From Bacillaceae bacterium UBA7792 (GTDB taxonomy: Bacteria > Bacillota > Bacilli > Bacillales > Cytobacillaceae), in contig DLCS01000242.1 in the NCBI GenBank assembly GCA_002480735.1, positions 2,781 through 10,808 of the forward strand: a stretch of 8,028 bases of DNA. Reading direction: 5' to 3'. Numbering within the stretch: position 1 is the stretch's first letter; each line of letters begins with the position of its first letter. This document shows, one piece after another, positions 1-5,206 of the stretch. Made by a program: the position numbers and the translations under genes. Under the pieces are notes generated by a model that worked only from the letters and a program-made list of their open reading frames with translations, was not told the origin of the DNA and did not search any database.

Positions 1-1047
1 CGGCTTTCCAAGGGTTAGAAATTCACTCGCTATTTCATTTATCCTCTCTATTTCTTGATCAATAACAGAGAAATAGAATTGGTCTGCTGGGTTCTCATAT
101 TTTTCACTTAACAGCTGAACCAAACCCTTAATCCCAGTTAAAGGATTTCTTATTTCATGAGCAGTACTCGCAGCAAGTGTCCCAACTAATTCTAGCTTCT
201 GTGTTTCAAGTTCTTGTTTCTCGCGAGCAGCTTGTTGTTTTAGGAGCAGATATATGATGAATAAAAATAGTACATGTGTAAGAATCAAAATGGTTCCAAT
301 TACTTTTAAATTGTTGAAATAGATTCCTCTTGCATCCTGCTCTGCCACCTTCACCTTTATTTTCCATGGCAGCCTATCAATGGGCATTGTTATCCATTTT
401 CCTTTGCTCAAGCTTTCATTATGGGCTCCAATGTTAAATTTAATTAGTGGTTCATTATCGGAACTTAACACAAATAAGCTTGATTCGGGAGTGAGGACCT
501 TCATGATATTTTCAATATAATCCAGTCTTAGAAAAATCACGCTAATGGCAATTAATTCATCGTTCTCGTTGATGACTGGAGCAGCAAGACCAATCAAGTA
601 TTGTCCATTTTCCGAAACCATTTTCTTATTCGAAATGACAATATCTTTTGTTAACATCACTTCTTTTACAAAATCAACATGGAGCAAGCCGTCCTTTGTA
701 AAAGCATCATTTGAACCCGTTATGATATTTCCTCTTTTATTAAGGATGTATATTCCCCCATACCGAGGGTCGGATTCCTGGGTAGTATCAAGGAGGGGCT
801 TCATCTTATTCAAATCAGCAAACAGAGTGGTAGCGGTCATCGATAGCATTTCGAGGGTTTTAACCGTGTCTCCGATGCATTCATCCCAGTATGATTCGTG
901 TATGGATGCGAACCATCTCGCATCCTCTATTCTATCTTGAAGATTTTCTTTGTTTCGTGCTTGAATAAACATAAAACTAGCAAGTAATGTCGGAATAATC
1001 ACAATGATGATATAAAGAATCATTGTTCTTTTACGTATCCTAATCAT
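1..1047 (-). CDS. Membrane sensor histidine kinase, N-terminal part (runs off left edge)
   Basis: The open frame on the minus strand starts at ATG 1047-1045, preceded by GAGG 7 bases upstream, and stays open for 349 codons to the window edge, so the C-terminus is missing. Residues about 8-28 form a first membrane helix. Residues about 30-245 form an extracytoplasmic sensor region that looks like a double-CACHE/PAS-like fold, with a 'RYGGIYILNKRGNI' strand-turn pattern near residue 95 and 'YLIGLAAPVINENDELI' near 150. Residues about 248-269 form a second membrane helix, followed by a short charged linker. A HisKA H-box follows with the phospho-acceptor in HEIRNPLTG at His297 (codon 159-157). 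The H-box resembles those of Bacillus sporulation kinases (KinB/KinD/KinE group) and related nutrient sensors. The HATPase domain would lie outside the window. The ligand and the cognate regulator are unknown, and no response regulator gene is adjacent within the window. The kinase call is firm; a role in sporulation is only a family-level guess. Confidence 0.93.
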   Translation of the reverse strand, partial: MIRIRKRTMILYIIIVIIPTLLASFMFIQARNKENLQDRIEDARWFASIHESYWDECIGDTVKTLEMLSMTATTLFADLNKMKPLLDTTQESDPRYGGIYILNKRGNIITGSNDAFTKDGLLHVDFVKEVMLTKDIVISNKKMVSENGQYLIGLAAPVINENDELIAISVIFLRLDYIENIMKVLTPESSLFVLSSDNEPLIKFNIGAHNESLSKGKWITMPIDRLPWKIKVKVAEQDARGIYFNNLKVIGTILILTHVLFLFIIYLLLKQQAAREKQELETQKLELVGTLAASTAHEIRNPLTGIKGLVQLLSEKYENPADQFYFSVIDQEIERINEIASEFLTLGKP

Positions 1048-1083
1048 AAATAACCTCAACACTTTTAATAAATGGTGCTTTTC

Positions 1084-1089
1084 ATTATA
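1084..1089 (-). promoter_or_regulatory. Possible -10 element for the histidine kinase
   Basis: On the minus strand these bases read TATAAT, 36 bases upstream of the kinase ATG, giving a predicted leader of about 30 bases. No good -35 hexamer lies at 16-18 bases (the nearest TTG-type match, TTGGCC, is about 21 bases away), so either the promoter needs an activator or the match is chance. Confidence 0.35.
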
Positions 1090-1130
1090 ACACTTTTAGA
1101 GATTAAAAAGGGCCAAACATATATATGAAA

Positions 1131-1160
1131 TTGACATCTGCATAAGGATTTTTCTATAAT
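1131..1160 (+). promoter_or_regulatory. Sigma-A promoter of the MarR-family gene
   Basis: TTGACA (1131-1136) and TATAAT (1155-1160) are both exact consensus hexamers, separated by 18 bases. Transcription would start near 1167, about 49 bases before the preferred MarR start codon. A promoter this strong in front of a repressor gene fits autorepression. Confidence 0.82.
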
Positions 1161-1170
1161 AACTTTAAGT

Positions 1171-1192
1171 GAATACTTCATATTGAAAATTC
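1171..1192. promoter_or_regulatory. Imperfect dyad in the MarR leader, candidate operator
   Basis: The region has a perfect core TTCA-TAT-TGAA (1177-1187) inside outer arms GAAT (1171-1174) and ATTC (1189-1192); 14 of 22 positions are self-complementary. It would lie just downstream of the predicted transcription start. MarR proteins commonly bind AT-rich dyads of this size near their own promoter, so autoregulation is plausible, but the symmetry is modest in such AT-rich DNA. Confidence 0.3.
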
Positions 1193-1215
1193 TCAAATTA
1201 AAGGAAATGAAAAAA

Positions 1216-1653
1216 ATGCCTTCAGAAGATGTTAAACAATCATTAAAATTATTCATTGTTTTATCCAGAGCCTATCGTGCTGTTAATGAAAATGTAAATA
1301 AAATGATCCAGACATATGGCTTGAATCCAACAGAATTTGCGGTATTGGAGCTTTTATATCATAAAGGGGATCAACCTCTGCAGCAAATCGGTGGTAAAAT
1401 TCTTTTAGCAAGTGGAAGCATCACTTATGTCGTGGATAAGCTTGAGGAAAAGGGATATTTAAGAAGGGTCGCCTGTCCCAATGATCGAAGGGTCACGTTT
1501 GCCCAAATTACTGATCATGGCAAGCGGTTTATTGAAGATGTTTTCCCTGATCATGAAAGAAAGATCCATCAATTAATGTCTGAGCTTTCACCTGAGGAGA
1601 AAGAGGTCGCGATCACACTATTGAAGAAGCTTGGATTATCTGCCGGAAAATAA
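1216..1653 (+). CDS. MarR-family transcriptional regulator (MhqR-like)
   Basis: A 145-residue winged-helix DNA-binding protein, the usual MarR length. The start is placed at ATG 1216 because AAAGGA (1200-1205) lies 10 bases upstream; TTG 1183 and ATG 1207 are in frame upstream but lack a properly spaced site. Helices at about 5-30 and 112-140 would form the dimer interface. 'GLNPTEFAVLELL' (35-47) and the recognition-helix segment 'LASGSITYVVDKLEEKGYL' (64-82) precede the wing, which carries the conserved D-R-R at 90-92. The pattern resembles Bacillus MhqR/YkvE, which senses quinones and electrophiles, but the assignment within the family is uncertain. The only cysteine is Cys87, beside the wing; it is not in the N-terminal position used for redox sensing by OhrR or MgrA. 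The gene is alone between its own promoter and terminator and divergent from the kinase, so no target gene is obvious from context. Confidence 0.9.
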   Translation: MPSEDVKQSLKLFIVLSRAYRAVNENVNKMIQTYGLNPTEFAVLELLYHKGDQPLQQIGGKILLASGSITYVVDKLEEKGYLRRVACPNDRRVTFAQITDHGKRFIEDVFPDHERKIHQLMSELSPEEKEVAITLLKKLGLSAGK

Positions 1654-1669
1654 CTGTATATTTGCTGCT

Positions 1670-1700
1670 TACGGTCCTGAATAAAGGGCCGTATTTTTTT
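1670..1700 (+). terminator. Rho-independent terminator after the MarR gene
   Basis: The 8-bp stem TACGGTCC (1670-1677) / GGGCCGTA (1686-1693) has one T-G wobble and an 8-base loop, and is followed by seven T residues (1694-1700). It starts 16 bases after the MarR stop codon and separates this gene from the peptidase gene. Confidence 0.88.
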
Positions 1701-1705
1701 CGAAA

Positions 1706-1734
1706 TAGACCGCTTCGTTTCTTTCTAGTATAAT
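1706..1734 (+). promoter_or_regulatory. Sigma-A promoter of the M3 peptidase gene
   Basis: TAGACC (1706-1711, four of six to TTGACA) and an exact TATAAT (1729-1734) are separated by 17 bases. Transcription would start near 1741, about 36 bases before the ATG. It sits between the MarR terminator and the peptidase gene, as expected for an independent transcript. Confidence 0.65.
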
Positions 1735-1776
1735 TGCTTTTGTAATTTCTTAATTTTTTGAAAAGGGGGCTTTCGA

Positions 1777-3471
1777 ATGGGGTTCAGTCAATATACATAT
1801 TCCAGACCAAATTTTGAAGCTGTTGAGCAGAGCTTTGATAAAGCTTTGCAAAAATTTAAAGATGCCACCACTTTTGAAGAGCAAAATGAAGCAATGAGGG
1901 AGATTAATGATCTTCGCAATGATTTAGGAACGATGTTCAATCTTGTGTATATTCGTCATTCTGTTGATACAAACGATGAATTCTATCAGGCCGAGCAAGA
2001 TGTAATGGATGAATTAGAGCCTCAGGTTGATGGTTTAGTTACGAAATACTATGAAGCACTTGTTCACTCTAGGTTTCGTGCGGAGCTAGAAGCGAGGTGG
2101 GGGAAGCAATTATTTGCCCTTGCAGAAGCACAGTTGAAGGTGTTCTCACCGGAAATTGTTCCTCTATTACAAAAGGAAAATAAATTATCAACTGAATATA
2201 CGAAGCTGATGGCTTCAGCGAAAATCATGTTTGAAGGGGAGGAACGAACTCTTGCCCAAATGGAGCCTTTTACGGAATCAAAGGACCGCGATATGAGAAA
2301 GAGAGCGAGTGAAGCCCGCTTTGGATTCTTGGCTAGTCATGAGGAGGAGCTCGACAGAATCTTTGACGATTTAGTAAAAGTTCGTACTGAAATTGCTCAT
2401 AAACTTGGCTACAATAACTTCGTCGAGCTTGCTTACCACCGTATGCAACGGACTGATTATAATGCTGAAATGGTAGCAAAATTCCGTGACCAGGTGAAAG
2501 AGTATATCGTCCCTGTAGCAACGAAGCTAAAAAAACGTCAGCAGGAAAGAATTGGGGTAGATTCCCTTAAATACTATGATGAAGGGTTCAATTTCGAATC
2601 TGGTAATGCGGTTCCAAAAGGTAGCCCTGAATGGATTATCGAAAACGGTCAAAAAATGTATGATGAGCTCTCGAAGGAAACCGGTGAGTTCTTCACCTTT
2701 ATGAGGGAGAATGAGTTAATGGATCTTGTGGCTAAGAAGGGGAAAGCTGGTGGGGGCTATTGTACCTTTATTGAAAACTATAAGGCACCATTTATTTTTT
2801 CGAACTTTAATGGGACTTCCTATGACATTGATGTTTTAACCCATGAAGCAGGCCATGCGTTCCAAGTATATTCAAGCCGTCATTTTGACATCCCTGAATA
2901 TTACTGGCCTACCTATGAAGCATGTGAAATTCATTCAATGAGTATGGAATTTTTCACTTGGCCGTGGATGGAGCTGTTCTTTAAGGAAGATACCGACAAA
3001 TATAAGTTCACTCATTTGAGCTCTGGCCTACTGTTCTTACCTTATGGTGTTTCTGTCGATGAGTTCCAGCATTGGGTCTATGAAAATCCGAATGCGACTC
3101 CAAAAGAACGGAAGCAGGTTTGGAGAGAAATTGAGAAAAAATATTTGCCTCATAAGGATTATGACGGAAATGAATATTTGGAAAATGGGGGATTTTGGCA
3201 ACGCCAGGGCCATATTTATAACTCACCATTCTATTATATTGACTATACTTTGGCACAAATTTGTGCCTTCCAGTTCTGGAAGCGTTCAAGGGAAGACCAG
3301 AAATGCGCATGGGAAGATTATGTTAAGCTTTGCAAGCTAGGGGGTAGTAAACCATTTACCGAGCTTGTGAAGGAAGCGAACCTCATTTCTCCATTTGAAG
3401 ACGGCTGTGTTGAGTCGGTTGTCGGAGAAATTGAAAGCTGGCTAAATACTGTAGATGACAAAAAATTATAA
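1777..3471 (+). CDS. M3-family oligoendopeptidase (zinc metallopeptidase)
   Basis: A 564-residue cytoplasmic peptidase of the thimet oligopeptidase/PepF superfamily, expected to cleave short peptides. No signal peptide is visible. ATG 1777 has AAAAGGGGG 7 bases upstream, and the N-terminus 'YTYSRPNFE' is typical of the family. The first ~330 residues are helical and charged. The zinc site is H-E-A-G-H at 356-360; the third zinc ligand is most likely Glu384 in C-E-I-H-S-M, the position of the EVAST glutamate of PepF. 'GGGYCTF' before the active site and the 'GHIYNSPFYYIDY' segment (His479, Tyr486, Tyr487, Tyr490) supply the conserved substrate-binding and transition-state His/Tyr residues. All expected catalytic residues are present. 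The short length and the divergent third-ligand motif suggest the M3 subgroup distinct from true PepF (around 600 residues). It is monocistronic and unrelated in function to the downstream ccm operon as far as can be seen. Confidence 0.95.
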   Translation: MGFSQYTYSRPNFEAVEQSFDKALQKFKDATTFEEQNEAMREINDLRNDLGTMFNLVYIRHSVDTNDEFYQAEQDVMDELEPQVDGLVTKYYEALVHSRFRAELEARWGKQLFALAEAQLKVFSPEIVPLLQKENKLSTEYTKLMASAKIMFEGEERTLAQMEPFTESKDRDMRKRASEARFGFLASHEEELDRIFDDLVKVRTEIAHKLGYNNFVELAYHRMQRTDYNAEMVAKFRDQVKEYIVPVATKLKKRQQERIGVDSLKYYDEGFNFESGNAVPKGSPEWIIENGQKMYDELSKETGEFFTFMRENELMDLVAKKGKAGGGYCTFIENYKAPFIFSNFNGTSYDIDVLTHEAGHAFQVYSSRHFDIPEYYWPTYEACEIHSMSMEFFTWPWMELFFKEDTDKYKFTHLSSGLLFLPYGVSVDEFQHWVYENPNATPKERKQVWREIEKKYLPHKDYDGNEYLENGGFWQRQGHIYNSPFYYIDYTLAQICAFQFWKRSREDQKCAWEDYVKLCKLGGSKPFTELVKEANLISPFEDGCVESVVGEIESWLNTVDDKKL

Positions 3472-3479
3472 ATTATTCT

Positions 3480-3515
3480 GACTGATCCAGATGTTTTGGG
3501 GTCAGTCTTTTTTTT
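3480..3515 (+). terminator. Rho-independent terminator after the M3 peptidase
   Basis: The stem GACTGATCC (3480-3488) / GGGTCAGTC (3499-3507) has one T-G wobble and a ~10-base loop, followed by eight T residues (3508-3515). It starts 9 bases after the stop codon and insulates the downstream operon from the peptidase gene. Confidence 0.9.
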
Positions 3516-3594
3516 ATAAGCTTTTTATTCAAAGAGACTCATTAACAATCTGATCATACCTTGTTCACAATTTGGTAATACGTAGAGAGTAATT

Positions 3595-3610
3595 TGTGAC
3601 AATGATCACA
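3595..3610. promoter_or_regulatory. Fnr/Crp-type box 1 upstream of the ccm operon
   Basis: TGTGACAATGATCACA is an exact match to TGTGA-N6-TCACA, the Bacillus subtilis Fnr consensus. Its centre (3602.5) lies about 42 bases upstream of the start predicted from a -10-like TTTAAA at 3633-3638, the position class II activators occupy. Bacilli lack cAMP-Crp regulation, so oxygen-sensing Fnr is the leading candidate; another Crp-family protein is possible. Confidence 0.72.
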
Positions 3611-3632
3611 GAATGACAGTGATTAAAAATGG

Positions 3633-3638
3633 TTTAAA
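3633..3638 (+). promoter_or_regulatory. Candidate activator-dependent -10 of the ccm operon
   Basis: TTTAAA matches four of six bases of TATAAT and lies at the spacing expected from box 1 for class II activation. Nearby alternatives are TAAATA (3635-3640) and TATAGA (3639-3644), with ATGACA (3613-3618) as a possible -35. The exact start cannot be settled from sequence. A leader of about 120 bases would follow. Confidence 0.4.
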
Positions 3639-3639
3639 T

Positions 3640-3679
3640 ATAGATAGAAGTTATACCCACTTAGAAGAAATCTATCTAT
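3640..3679 (+). repeat. 9-bp perfect inverted repeat in the ccm leader
   Basis: ATAGATAGA (3640-3648) and TCTATCTAT (3671-3679) are exact reverse complements separated by 22 bases. If transcription starts near 3645, most of this hairpin would form at the mRNA 5' end and could affect stability; otherwise it may be a protein-binding dyad. There is no T-tract after it, so it is not a terminator. Confidence 0.45.
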
Positions 3680-3699
3680 TTAACTAATAAGGAAACTTA

Positions 3700-3715
3700 T
3701 GTGAAAAGTTTCACA
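3700..3715. promoter_or_regulatory. Fnr/Crp-type box 2 upstream of the ccm operon
   Basis: TGTGAAAAGTTTCACA is a second exact TGTGA-N6-TCACA, with symmetry extending to 7-bp arms (TGTGAAA/TTTCACA). Its centre is 105 bases from that of box 1, about ten helical turns. It lies either in the leader of a transcript from the upstream promoter, or about 41.5 bases before a second possible start near 3749, where TGAAAT (3737-3742) could serve as -10 and give a short leader of about 18 bases. Confidence 0.68.
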
Positions 3716-3766
3716 AAAATGTCACATTTCCTCTGATGAAATCAAGGCTCAGAAAGGATGCTCATG

Positions 3767-4738
3767 ATGAAAAAAATATCGGTCTTATGGACGCTCACGC
3801 TTTGTTTCTTTCTGGCTATGCCAGCTTTTACAAAGGCAGAAGAATCGGAAAATTCATTGAAAATGGAGGAGCTGACCATTCAGGTCCTACCGGAATACTC
3901 CTATCATCCGAAAGCAAAGGATAAAAATCAACCACCCTTGTTAATTGGCTATCATGGCTCACTTATTAACAACACCGACAAGGCTCTCAAAGGAAAAATT
4001 GAAATTCCTCTACCAACAAAGGAAAAGAATTTTCAATTAGGCTATGTCGCAGACTATTCCACTGATTTAAGGGAAATGAACGAAATAGAGTATGAGCTTG
4101 ATCAGAAACAAGGGATTATTTCTTGGGAAACGAGCAGAGAAATTGAACCTCAGGAAGTCTATAAATTTGTCATTGAATACTATACAGACAGCATTGAAAT
4201 ATCAAAGGAACAGAAGACTCTTGAATATAGCTTTAAAAGCTTTGCTGATATTGGCTTAGTAAACTTAATTTTTGTCGAACCTCTCAAATCTGATAGTTTC
4301 AAGCTTGAACCAGCGGCTGAAACTCATCAAAAGAACTCCTACAACATGGATATGTTTCTGTATCAAATAAAGGGCATGAAGTCTGGCGATGAAAAGAAGG
4401 TTAAGCTCGCATATGAGCGCGGCGATGATCGTACGACGGCTGAAATTTTGGAGGAGATGGCTGGAGAAACAGGTCAAAAGACCGCAGCTACAACGAAGAA
4501 GAATGAGGAGAAAATCTCTACATGGTTGATTGTTTCAGTTGTAGGTGGGACGACTGCTCTAGCAGGTATTCTACTTTTCTTCATCCTTAAAACACGAAGC
4601 AAGAAAACAAAACCAGCTGAAAAGGCAAAAGAAAATAGCACCGAAATGAAGAAAGCAAAGCTTCGGCAGATGGTAATGGACGGTCAAATCACAGAAGAGG
4701 AATACAAAGAGCTATTAAATAAACTCGGGGGGAATTAG
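3767..4738 (+). CDS. Unrecognised signal-peptide/single-TM protein, first gene of the ccm operon
   Basis: I do not recognise a family for this 323-residue protein. ATG 3767 is chosen because AAAGGA (3753-3758) lies 8 bases upstream; ATG 3764 and ATG 3758 are in-frame alternatives. Residues 1-24 form a signal peptide with probable cleavage near TKA-EES. Residues about 30-235 are an extracytoplasmic region rich in alternating beta-type stretches, perhaps two Ig-like or beta-sandwich units ('GYHGSLINN', 'GKIEIPLP', 'GIISWETSREIEPQEVYKF', 'LEYSFKSFADIG'). A membrane helix follows at about 252-274, then a Lys-rich stop-transfer and cytoplasmic linker. The tail (296-323), 'LRQMVMDGQITEEEYKELL', resembles a SHOCT-type short C-terminal domain. 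The only Cys (Cys13) is in the signal peptide, so a thiol-redox or covalent haem role is unlikely. It ends one base before ccmE and is presumably cotranscribed with it, so a structural or scaffolding role in Ccm assembly is inferred. Confidence 0.85.
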   Translation: MKKISVLWTLTLCFFLAMPAFTKAEESENSLKMEELTIQVLPEYSYHPKAKDKNQPPLLIGYHGSLINNTDKALKGKIEIPLPTKEKNFQLGYVADYSTDLREMNEIEYELDQKQGIISWETSREIEPQEVYKFVIEYYTDSIEISKEQKTLEYSFKSFADIGLVNLIFVEPLKSDSFKLEPAAETHQKNSYNMDMFLYQIKGMKSGDEKKVKLAYERGDDRTTAEILEEMAGETGQKTAATTKKNEEKISTWLIVSVVGGTTALAGILLFFILKTRSKKTKPAEKAKENSTEMKKAKLRQMVMDGQITEEEYKELLNKLGGN

Positions 4739-4739
4739 G

Positions 4740-5186
4740 TTGAGTAAAAATGCGAAAATCATTGCAGGATTAGTCCTTGCGGCTGTGGCACTTTCGATTC
4801 TAATGTTTACATCCATGCCTAGTGCAGGAAGTAAGGAGCTCAAAATTTCTGAGCTTGTCAAAAACAGTGCTCAATATAAGGATGACTACGTGATGACACA
4901 AGGACTGTTAAATAAGGATTCTGTAAAATGGAATGCTGACAAAATTGAGCTTCAATTTGAAATCTATGACGAGGATAATCAAACATTGTCCGTTTTTCAT
5001 AATGGGATTAAGCCAGATAACTTCTCAGATGATGTCATTGTTATCGTAGAAGGATTTATGAATGATAAGGGTGTTTTTGAGGCAGAGAAGGTACAGACAA
5101 AATGCCCTTCCAAGTATGAAGGCGAGGATATGGAAAATTACGACCCAAAAACACATCAAAAGGTTATTGAGGGCAAACAAGAATAG
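4740..5186 (+). CDS. ccmE: CcmE-like haem chaperone, C-x-x-x-Y type
   Basis: A 148-residue protein with a cytoplasmic stub, one N-terminal membrane helix (about 6-24) and an extracytoplasmic OB-fold domain (about 33-120). It would accept haem from CcmC and pass it to the CcmF lyase. The family signature is visible: 'VMTQGLL', 'LQFEIYDED', 'LSVFHNGIKPDNF' and 'VIVIVEGFMNDKGVFEAEKV' follow the CcmE order of G-x-V strand, F-x-v-D, v-x-Y-x-G-x-x-P-d-x-F and VveG...g.f.A. Where proteobacterial CcmE has its haem-binding His in a HxxxY motif, this protein has K-C-P-S-K-Y (Cys122, Tyr126), the CxxxY form described from Desulfovibrio and archaea. The start is TTG 4740, 1 base after the upstream stop, with GGGGGG about 7 bases upstream; no in-frame ATG is suitable. 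CcmF follows after 20 bases. The family call is strong despite low expected identity to enterobacterial CcmE. Confidence 0.9.
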   Translation: MSKNAKIIAGLVLAAVALSILMFTSMPSAGSKELKISELVKNSAQYKDDYVMTQGLLNKDSVKWNADKIELQFEIYDEDNQTLSVFHNGIKPDNFSDDVIVIVEGFMNDKGVFEAEKVQTKCPSKYEGEDMENYDPKTHQKVIEGKQE

Positions 5187-5206
5187 AACGGAGGGTGGTG
5201 GTCGGT

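Noticed and set aside
545..940. 131-residue plus-strand open frame
   Set aside because: It lies antisense to the histidine kinase sensor domain and has no ribosome binding site or recognisable domain; the minus-strand frame shows clear kinase features.
3008..3340. Overlapping ~100-residue frames on both strands inside the peptidase gene
   Set aside because: They are shadows of the conserved C-terminal M3 catalytic region, with no start signals or family resemblance.
3516..3594. Possible small RNA or riboswitch between the peptidase terminator and Fnr box 1
   Set aside because: The stretch is AT-rich without a convincing promoter-hairpin-T-tract unit or any riboswitch core I recognise.
3640..3679. 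Inverted repeat as an intrinsic terminator or attenuator
   Set aside because: The stem is AT-rich and is followed by TAACTAATAAGG, not a T-tract.
3720..3727. Third Fnr-like half site (TGTCACAT) after box 2
   Set aside because: Only one arm is present; there is no TGTGA at the correct spacing, so it does not form a palindrome.
3797..3811. Possible lipoprotein lipobox around Cys13 of the first ccm-operon protein
   Set aside because: The sequence L-T-L-C-F has Leu at -1 and lies in the middle of the hydrophobic core, not at its end; an ordinary signal peptidase I site near residue 24 fits better.
3736..3924. 62-residue frame overlapping the start of the signal-peptide protein
   Set aside because: It is out of frame with a gene that has a better ribosome binding site, a clear signal peptide and a much longer coding frame.
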